A stretch of 14,402 nucleotides of DNA from NCBI GenBank assembly GCA_002311315.1, contig DBZZ01000088.1, positions 1 to 14,402 of the forward strand, given 5' to 3'. The stretch comes from Methylococcaceae bacterium UBA1147 (lineage in GTDB: Bacteria > Pseudomonadota > Gammaproteobacteria > Methylococcales > UBA1147). Below, piece by piece: positions 7,278 through 13,001 of this stretch (position 1 is the stretch's first letter; every line of letters starts with the position of its first letter). Under the pieces are notes generated by a model. It did not search any database. It was not told the origin of the DNA and worked only from the letters and a program-made list of their open reading frames with translations. Made by a program: the position numbers and the translations under genes.

Positions 7278-8621
7278 TCATTGTAGCCCGAGTTTCTTTT
7301 CCAGGTAATGAATGTTCTGTCCTCCGGCGCGGAACTCGGCATCAGAGAGGATATCGACATGCAACGGAATGTTGGTCTTGATGCCGGCAATCACGATTTC
7401 GTTAAGAGCGGTTTGCAGGCGAGCTATCGCGCTTTCCCGGGTTTCCCCGTAGGCGATCAGTTTACCGATCATCGAGTCGTAGTAGGGGGGGACGCGGTAT
7501 CCGTTGTAGATATGGGTCTCCACTCGAATACCGGGGCCGCCCGGCATGTGAAGCTGCTCGATGACTCCAGGGCTAGGTATGAAGGTGATCGGATCTTCCG
7601 CGTTGATTCTGCACTCAATGGCGTGGCCCTTCAACTCAACGTCTTCCTGCGAGATTGACAGCGGTTGTCCGGACGCCACTAGGATTTGTTCTTTGACGAT
7701 GTCGACCCCGCAGACCATTTCCGTGACCGGGTGTTCCACCTGAATACGGGTGTTCATTTCGATGAAATAGAATTCGTCATTCTCGTAAAGGAATTCGAAG
7801 GTTCCGGCACCGACGTAGCCGATTTCCTTGCAGGCCTCAGCGCAACGGGTACCCACCCTATCCCTTTGTTCTTCGGTAATCCCGATCGCTGGAGCTTCCT
7901 CGATGACTTTCTGGTGCCGACGCTGGGTTGAACAGTCCCGTTCGCCCAGGTGAATCGCATTACCGTAGTTGTCGGCCAGCACTTGGAACTCGATATGACG
8001 AGGGGTCTCGAGGAATTTTTCCATGTAGACCGTGTCGTTGCCGAATGTGGTTAGTGCCTCGGTTTTGGTCAGGGTGGTCGCGTTGAGCAGAGCCGCTTCG
8101 GTATGTACCGTACGCATTCCGCGACCGCCACCGCCGCCGGAGGCCTTGATGATGACTGGATAACCGATGTCCCGCGCCATTTGCAGAGTTTTCGACTTGT
8201 CGTCATCCAGTGGGCCGTCGGAACCCGGCACACACGGAATCCCAGCCGCCTGCATGGCTCGCTTGGCAGAGATCTTGTCGCCCATCAGCCGGATGGTCTC
8301 GGGTTTCGGGCCAATGAAGATGAATCCGCTCTGGATTACTTTTTCGGCGAAATCCGCGTTCTCGGCCAGGAATCCGTATCCGGGGTGAATGGCCTCCGAG
8401 TCGGTTACTTCTGCCGCGCTGATGATCGCGGGCATGTTCAGGTAGCTATCGGTAGACGCTGCCGGACCAATGCAGACTGATTCGTCGGACAGTAGTACGT
8501 GTTTCAGTTCACGGTCCGCTTCCGAATGGACGGCAACGACATGGATCCCTAGTTCCCGGCAGGCGCGGAGTATGCGCAGGGCAATTTCGCCTCTATTGGC
8601 GATAACAATCTTGTCGAGCAT
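7278..8621 (-). CDS. accC: Acetyl-CoA carboxylase, biotin carboxylase subunit
   Basis: AccC uses ATP and bicarbonate to carboxylate biotin on AccB, the first half of malonyl-CoA formation for fatty-acid synthesis. The 447-residue protein matches the E. coli subunit (449) closely. It begins MLDKIVIANRGEIALRI and has K116 in GDK, K159 and the glycine-rich ATP lid SGGGGGRGM (161-169), HQK with K238, and the metal and catalytic residues E288, N290, R292 and E296 in FIEMNTRIQVEHP. All key residues keep the E. coli numbering, so the enzyme should be active. It follows accB by 64 bp, and the two are very likely one transcript. Confidence 0.98.
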   Translation of the reverse strand: MLDKIVIANRGEIALRILRACRELGIHVVAVHSEADRELKHVLLSDESVCIGPAASTDSYLNMPAIISAAEVTDSEAIHPGYGFLAENADFAEKVIQSGFIFIGPKPETIRLMGDKISAKRAMQAAGIPCVPGSDGPLDDDKSKTLQMARDIGYPVIIKASGGGGGRGMRTVHTEAALLNATTLTKTEALTTFGNDTVYMEKFLETPRHIEFQVLADNYGNAIHLGERDCSTQRRHQKVIEEAPAIGITEEQRDRVGTRCAEACKEIGYVGAGTFEFLYENDEFYFIEMNTRIQVEHPVTEMVCGVDIVKEQILVASGQPLSISQEDVELKGHAIECRINAEDPITFIPSPGVIEQLHMPGGPGIRVETHIYNGYRVPPYYDSMIGKLIAYGETRESAIARLQTALNEIVIAGIKTNIPLHVDILSDAEFRAGGQNIHYLEKKLGLQ

Positions 8622-8686
8622 TTGACTGGAAGCGTTTTTAGTGAATGGTGGAAAGATAAAAAGCGGCTACAGGTTACAACGAACTG

Positions 8687-9133
8687 TTATTCAATGATGA
8701 ACAGCGGCTCGTTGTATTCCACGGGCTGGGCGTTTTCGACGAGAATCTTGCGAACCACGCCGGCCTTGTCCGCTTCGATCTGGTTGAGGATCTTCATTGC
8801 CTCGATAACGCAGAGTGTCTCGCCTACGCTGACATGTGACCCGATTTCAACGAAATTTTTGGCTCCCGGAGAGGGTGCCGCGTAGAAAGTGCCGACCATC
8901 GGTGATTTTACGGCATGACCGGAGAGTTGTTCTACCTCGTCCTCGGCTTTGCCCGGCGCCGCTGTACTTTGAACTTCTACCGGACTCACGGCGACTACCG
9001 GCGGTGCCACAGGGGCAACTGCCGCCGAATAGCGGTTGATACGGACCGATTCCTCTCCTTCGTGGATCTCGAGTTCCGCGATGTTCGAGTTTTCGATGAT
9101 TTCAATGAGTTTCTTTATTTTTCTAATGTCCAT
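8687..9133 (-). CDS. accB: Acetyl-CoA carboxylase, biotin carboxyl carrier protein
   Basis: AccB carries the biotin that moves carboxyl groups between AccC and the AccA/AccD carboxyltransferase. The 148-residue protein has the typical start MDIRKIKKLIE, a proline/alanine-rich flexible linker (about 36-62) and a C-terminal biotinyl domain (about 72-148). The biotin-accepting lysine is K114 in VIEAMKILNQ. The protruding thumb typical of bacterial BCCP is present (SPMVGTFYAAPSPGAK, 77-92). It begins only 2 bp after the aroQ stop, so translation is probably coupled. The aroQ-accB-accC order is common in gammaproteobacteria. In E. coli AccB represses its own operon, but no such signal can be read here. 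Confidence 0.98.
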   Translation of the reverse strand: MDIRKIKKLIEIIENSNIAELEIHEGEESVRINRYSAAVAPVAPPVVAVSPVEVQSTAAPGKAEDEVEQLSGHAVKSPMVGTFYAAPSPGAKNFVEIGSHVSVGETLCVIEAMKILNQIEADKAGVVRKILVENAQPVEYNEPLFIIE

Positions 9134-9135
9134 TG

Positions 9136-9582
9136 CTATGTACTCTCGGCCAGTTTCTGAAATGCTGCCTGCAGTGCAAGTTCGTACCCGAATGCCCCAA
9201 ACCCGCAGATGACGCCGTAGGCAAGATCAGATAGGTATGATGACCTGCGAAAGGGCTCACGGGCATGAACATTCGAGAGGTGCACCTCGATAAAAGGGAT
9301 GGAAGTAGCCAGCAACGCATCGCGCAACGCGATGCTGGTATGGGTGAATGCTGCCGGATTGATCACCAAAATGTCGGTCGCTTCGTGGTATGCCTGGTGT
9401 ATCCGATCGACAATCTCGTGTTCTGCGTTGCTCTGGAAAAAGTCAAGTTCGTAGCCTTTCTCCGATGCCAGCGATTCCATTCGGATACGAATGTCTTCCA
9501 GAGTAGCTTTGCCGTAAAGTCCCGGTTCGCGTGTACCCAGAAGATTCAAGTTCGGTCCGTTCAGTACCGTAATCTTTGCCAT
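9136..9582 (-). CDS. aroQ: Type II 3-dehydroquinate dehydratase
   Basis: This enzyme converts 3-dehydroquinate to 3-dehydroshikimate, the third step of the shikimate route to aromatic amino acids. The 148-residue length is typical of the dodecameric type II class. It shows VLNGPNLNLLGTREPGLYG (6-24) with the catalytic Y23, FFQSNAEHEIV (48-58), INPAAFTHTS (74-83) and the catalytic histidine H101 in FIEVHLSN (97-104). The conserved C-terminal part, GVICGFGAFGYELAL, is present. It lies between the TlpA-like gene and accB. The 102 bp upstream leave room for a promoter, but I cannot identify boxes with confidence. Confidence 0.97.
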   Translation of the reverse strand: MAKITVLNGPNLNLLGTREPGLYGKATLEDIRIRMESLASEKGYELDFFQSNAEHEIVDRIHQAYHEATDILVINPAAFTHTSIALRDALLATSIPFIEVHLSNVHAREPFRRSSYLSDLAYGVICGFGAFGYELALQAAFQKLAEST

Positions 9583-9684
9583 AAGGCCGGATACTGCTGA
9601 TTGAGGCTGTGGAAAAAAGTAATCGGGACGGTTTCTAATGAGGGAACATTCTGCATGATCGCTTCGTTTTTGTCCACAATGATG
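9583..9684. other. Spacer upstream of aroQ
   Basis: This 102-bp gap lies between the TlpA-like gene and aroQ. No hairpin terminator was seen. On the minus strand a GTG-started frame of about 38 codons runs from here into the beginning of aroQ (ending IDs such as FFHSLNQQYP), but it has no ribosome site and no recognisable family, so it is not called as a gene. Confidence 0.35.
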
Positions 9685-10257
9685 TCAGATAGGCAACATT
9701 TCTTGCACGTTTGATGGGTTTTCCGATGTTTTCCGGTTTCCCGATTGAAGCAGAGGCAAGACTAGGGCGCGGAATTGTCTGATATGAAACATGCCTGGCT
9801 GGGTATGAACGATCCTGCCTTCACGGTTGACGACAACCGTGAAGGGAACTACGCCGACCAGGTTGCCTAGAGATGCCGAAAGGCTCATTCCCGCCATGCC
9901 GGCAACCAGGGAGGGATAGTTGATTTGCTGGCGATCGGTAAATTCGCGTACTGCGTTGGTTTCGTCGATGGCAATGCCGATAAACTGCAAACCCTGGTCC
10001 CGATAGGTTTTCTGCAGGTCCATGAACAGTGGGACCTCCTTGCGGCACGGCTCGCACCAGGTCGCCCAGAAATTGATGACCAGCACCTTGTTTCGCCATT
10101 GCTTAATATTTTGGAGCGCACCATTGGTGTCAGGCAACGAAAAATTCCGTAGTTCTGGATAATTGACCGGATCCTCGGGTCCGGTTGCCTGAACGGCGTA
10201 GACCCCTCCTGCCAGGATGCCTACCAGGAGTAAGGACAGCAGGATTGGTTTAAACAT
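9685..10257 (-). CDS. TlpA-like periplasmic thioredoxin-fold protein
   Basis: This is a membrane-anchored thiol-disulfide oxidoreductase of the TlpA/ResA group, facing the periplasm. From the ATG at 10257 it is 190 residues, starting with an N-terminal hydrophobic anchor or signal (MFKPILLSLLLVGILAGGVY). The thioredoxin fold follows, with VINFWATWCEPCRKE (60-74) carrying the redox pair C68 and C71, the strand FIGIAIDE (92-99), and the cis-proline in VVPFTVVVN (P138). A polar tail of about 20 residues ends the protein. The start codon overlaps the end of dsbD by 8 bp, which suggests translational coupling and makes it a likely acceptor of DsbD electrons. The frame extends upstream to 10374, but that part lies inside dsbD. 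Its exact target is unknown. Confidence 0.9.
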   Translation of the reverse strand: MFKPILLSLLLVGILAGGVYAVQATGPEDPVNYPELRNFSLPDTNGALQNIKQWRNKVLVINFWATWCEPCRKEVPLFMDLQKTYRDQGLQFIGIAIDETNAVREFTDRQQINYPSLVAGMAGMSLSASLGNLVGVVPFTVVVNREGRIVHTQPGMFHIRQFRALVLPLLQSGNRKTSENPSNVQEMLPI

Positions 10258-12490
10258 CCGTGAGGAATTGTCGCAGGTGTTGCAGGAAAGGTTCGGGATC
10301 TTTGTAGCCGACGACCCGGAATTCCCTGCGTTCGCCCTTGCCGGGTTGGAAAAACAGGATCGCCGGGGGGCCAATCAGGTCAAAGCGTTGCAGCAGTCCG
10401 TTGTTCACTGGGGTGTCGTCGGTGACGTCCGCCTGAACCAAGATCATTTTGTCGAGTGCTTTGCGGACGCCGGGATCGGAAAAGGTGTAGTAATCCATTT
10501 CTTTGCAGGAGATGCACCAGTCGGCGTAATAGTCGAGCATGACCCACTGATCGTTTCCGGCCGCTTTTTCTAAATAAAGGTCGAGGTTCTGCGACGAAAC
10601 GACCGGCTTGAAGGTCAGGCTTTCCTTTTCGATTGTCGCCCCGCCGGCAACCAGGTTGGCCAGTGGTCGCAGCGGATCGCGGTTGCCGGAGGCAACGCCG
10701 ATGATCAGCAATACCCCCGCGATCAGCATAATGATTCCGCACCCTTTCCAAAGGCGAGTCAAGCCGGATGCAGACTCTGGTAAGCCATCGATCGCACGAA
10801 GGTAGATGGCAGGGATGATCAGGAGCGCAGCCCAGAGGAGCATGCTGATTGCCGAAGGAACTATTCGCTCGAGTAGCCACACGGCCACGGCCAGCAGAAG
10901 CACCCCGAATACCGCCTTGATCGAATTCATCCAGGGACCTGCTTTCGGCAACAGTCGGCCGGCCGATGTTCCAATGATCAGCAACGGAAAACCCATTCCC
11001 ATTCCCATCGCGAACAAGGCCAGGCCGCCCAGCACGGCATCACCGGTCTGACCGATGTAAATCAGCGCTCCGGCCAGGGGAGCAGCAACACAGGGGCCGA
11101 CGATCAGGGCTGATAGGACTCCCATGGTGGCAGCGGCCAGAGCGCCTCCGCCCTGGCGGCCTTTTTGGCTCATGGAGGAGAGCCGCGTTTGTATCGCGGA
11201 CGGCATTTGCAAGGTGAAGAAACCGAACATGGAGAAAGCCAGCAGAATGAAAAGGCTGCTGAACGCGATGATGATCGCGGGAGCTTGGAACATTGCTTGG
11301 AGGTTCAGGCTGCTGCCAAACAAAGCTGCGATGATACCGAACACAGTGTAGGTCACGGCCGAGGCGAGGACGTAACAAAACGACAGCAGGAAGGCCCGGC
11401 GAGTCTCGATCGATTCGCCCTGTCCGACGATGATGCCGGACAGAATCGGTATCATCGGGAATACGCAGGGAGTAAAGGCCAGCAGGAGACCGAAACCGAA
11501 AAAGCTGAGGACGGTCAGTCCGAGGGAATCCTTTTGCAAGGAAAATGCGATCTGCTCCGATTCGGATCTACGGGGCAGATTGGCAGCCGGTTTTACGGTA
11601 TCTGTCGCCGATGGTAGGTCCAGCAGAACGGTGTTTTTCATTGGTGGGTAGCAAACCCCCCGATCGGCACAGCCTTGGAAATGCGCGGTCAGTTGGATGG
11701 TTCTCGGTCCGGACGTGGTTCGCTGGATCGGCAGGTCGAAGCCTACGGCATCATGGAAGATCTCGACGTTGCCGAATGCTTCGTCATGTTCGGGCGTGCC
11801 TCTCGGCAGATCGAGCTTGCCGAGCGAAATGCCGGAGATCTGGGCCAGTTCGAACCTGAATTTTTCCCGGTACAGGTAATAGCCCTGTGCGATCTCCCAG
11901 TTGACGTGGAGCGTATTTGCATCCCGGACCGTGGCGAAAAACCGGAACGCCTGTTTTGCCGGCAACAGTTCGTTCTGTGACGGACCGAATACGAATTTCT
12001 GCAAGGCGCTTGCCGAGTTTATAGGGAGTCCGGCTCCTTCCAACCTGATCGTTTGCCGGTTGTTCAGGGTCAGTTCTTTCCGGATCGGCGGATAACAGAT
12101 GCCGATATCTGCGCAGCCCTGGTAGGTCGCGACGATGCCGAATTCTGCAGGGGCCGATTTTTGGAAGGCCAATGGGAGGACAATCTCGATCTTTTCTCGG
12201 TGGACCTCGACATCACCAAAATAATCATCGTGTTTCGTTTCGCCCCGCGGAATTTCGGGGTTTTCGGTCCAGACGCCTTCGGTTGTCGATTGGAAAGCGA
12301 ACTTGTCCCGGTAGAGGTAATATCCTTCGGCGATCTGCCAGCTCAGTACAACCGAATCAGCCGATTCCTTTTCCAGAGAAAGTCTGAATGCCGTGTCAGC
12401 GGGCAACAGTTCGGCGGCGGCGACCAGTAAAGGTGCCGCGAAGAATGCCAACAAGGTGATGAAACGGCTTATTGTTCCGGGTCTAGCCAT
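10250..12490 (-). CDS. dsbD: Thiol:disulfide interchange protein DsbD with two N-terminal domains
   Basis: DsbD passes electrons from cytoplasmic thioredoxin across the inner membrane to periplasmic thiol proteins. The 746-residue protein is about 180 longer than E. coli DsbD. It has a signal peptide (about 1-26), then two tandem alpha domains (about 30-145 and 177-292), each with a GYYLYR motif and a GCADxGxCYPP cysteine pair (C126/C132 and C274/C280). The membrane domain (about 320-600) carries the redox cysteines C342 (FTPCVFP) and C467 (VGPCVAAP). The C-terminal thioredoxin-like gamma domain has YADWCISCKEM (C659, C662). The extra alpha domain accounts for the extra length. The start overlaps the end of cutA by 22 bp, and the stop overlaps the TlpA-like gene by 8 bp. 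The cutA-dsbD pair is also known in E. coli. Confidence 0.96.
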   Translation of the reverse strand: MARPGTISRFITLLAFFAAPLLVAAAELLPADTAFRLSLEKESADSVVLSWQIAEGYYLYRDKFAFQSTTEGVWTENPEIPRGETKHDDYFGDVEVHREKIEIVLPLAFQKSAPAEFGIVATYQGCADIGICYPPIRKELTLNNRQTIRLEGAGLPINSASALQKFVFGPSQNELLPAKQAFRFFATVRDANTLHVNWEIAQGYYLYREKFRFELAQISGISLGKLDLPRGTPEHDEAFGNVEIFHDAVGFDLPIQRTTSGPRTIQLTAHFQGCADRGVCYPPMKNTVLLDLPSATDTVKPAANLPRRSESEQIAFSLQKDSLGLTVLSFFGFGLLLAFTPCVFPMIPILSGIIVGQGESIETRRAFLLSFCYVLASAVTYTVFGIIAALFGSSLNLQAMFQAPAIIIAFSSLFILLAFSMFGFFTLQMPSAIQTRLSSMSQKGRQGGGALAAATMGVLSALIVGPCVAAPLAGALIYIGQTGDAVLGGLALFAMGMGMGFPLLIIGTSAGRLLPKAGPWMNSIKAVFGVLLLAVAVWLLERIVPSAISMLLWAALLIIPAIYLRAIDGLPESASGLTRLWKGCGIIMLIAGVLLIIGVASGNRDPLRPLANLVAGGATIEKESLTFKPVVSSQNLDLYLEKAAGNDQWVMLDYYADWCISCKEMDYYTFSDPGVRKALDKMILVQADVTDDTPVNNGLLQRFDLIGPPAILFFQPGKGERREFRVVGYKDPEPFLQHLRQFLTDV
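11615..12403 (-). repeat. Internal duplication within dsbD (two alpha domains)
   Basis: Residues 30-145 and 177-292 of DsbD are similar along their length. Matching blocks include GYYLYRDKF versus GYYLYREKF, PRGETKHDDYFGDVE versus PRGTPEHDEAFGNVE, and YQGCADIGICYPP versus FQGCADRGVCYPP. The DNA is still visibly similar in the GYYLYR region but has diverged, so the duplication is old and under protein-level constraint rather than a recent repeat. Confidence 0.85.
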
Positions 12491-12798
12491 TGACGGATCC
12501 AGCCGAGATATTCGGGAAGGCCTTTCTGCAGAGGGACAGCAATGATTTCGGGAAGTTCATACGGGTGATTTTCCTTGATACAGGATTCAAGACCAGGATA
12601 GCGGCTGAAATCGGTCTTGATCAGCAATAACTGCTCCTGATCCGATTCGACCCTGCCCTTCCAGGAATAGACGGAGGTGATTCCCGGCACGATATTCACG
12701 CAGGCCGCCAGGTGTCTGGAAACGACCGTTTCCGCGAGTTGACGGGCTACGGAGTCGTTCGGACAGGTGCACAGGACTAAACAGTATTCCGAGGCCAT
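12469..12798 (-). CDS. cutA: Divalent-cation tolerance protein CutA
   Basis: CutA is a small trimeric protein with a ferredoxin-like fold, linked to copper and other divalent-metal tolerance in E. coli; its precise role is still unclear. The 109-residue product has the family hallmarks LVLCTCPND (7-15), HLAACVNIVPGITSVYSWKG (29-48), LLLIKT (57-62) and HPYELPEIIAVP (78-89). The ATG at 12798 gives the usual length. Its last 22 bp overlap the start of dsbD, so the two are probably translated in a coupled way. The E. coli cutA locus likewise contains dsbD (once called cutA2). Its upstream region is shared with a divergent plus-strand gene. Confidence 0.96.
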   Translation of the reverse strand: MASEYCLVLCTCPNDSVARQLAETVVSRHLAACVNIVPGITSVYSWKGRVESDQEQLLLIKTDFSRYPGLESCIKENHPYELPEIIAVPLQKGLPEYLGWIRQWLDPEQ

Positions 12799-12984
12799 GT
12801 CTTTGGATGGTGGAGGATGGTTTTTGGTACGCGCATCGGGCCTGGTTCTAATTCAGGGATTTATGCAAGTCTTGGTATCCTCGGATTTTTCAGCGAAAAC
12901 TATATAGTATAACTTTAAATGCTCTAAACACCCATCACCGGATTTTGTCGGGGGCCGAATTCCGCGATCTGCAGAAACCGGCAG
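12799..12984. promoter_or_regulatory. Divergent promoter region between cutA and the fusion gene
   Basis: These 186 bp separate divergently transcribed genes and so should hold promoters for both. The most AT-rich stretch of the interval is 12899-12920, with TATAGT and TATAAC on the plus strand and TATACT on the minus strand as possible -10 boxes. I could not find good -35 boxes at standard spacing for either direction, so the assignment rests mainly on position and base composition. No gene or terminator is seen here. Confidence 0.4.
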
Positions 12985-13001
12985 ATGGCAAGAATCGGTG
13001 A
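12935..13001 (+). repeat. Nested inverted repeats over the start of the fusion gene
   Basis: An outer imperfect pair, TCACCGGATT (12935-12944) and AATCGGTGA (12993-13001), encloses an inner perfect pair, ATCTGC (12967-12972) and GCAGAT (12981-12986), with an 8-base loop. As RNA these could form a hairpin that includes the proposed ATG at 12985. Whether this regulates translation or binds a protein as DNA is unknown, and it may be chance. Confidence 0.4.

Noticed and set aside
9555..9670. Possible 38-codon GTG-started frame upstream of and overlapping aroQ
   Set aside because: There is no ribosome site or known family, and a frame this short is expected by chance.
10258..10374. N-terminal extension of the TlpA-like protein into dsbD
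   Set aside because: It would put a polar stretch ahead of a clear signal anchor and lies wholly inside the dsbD gamma-domain coding region.
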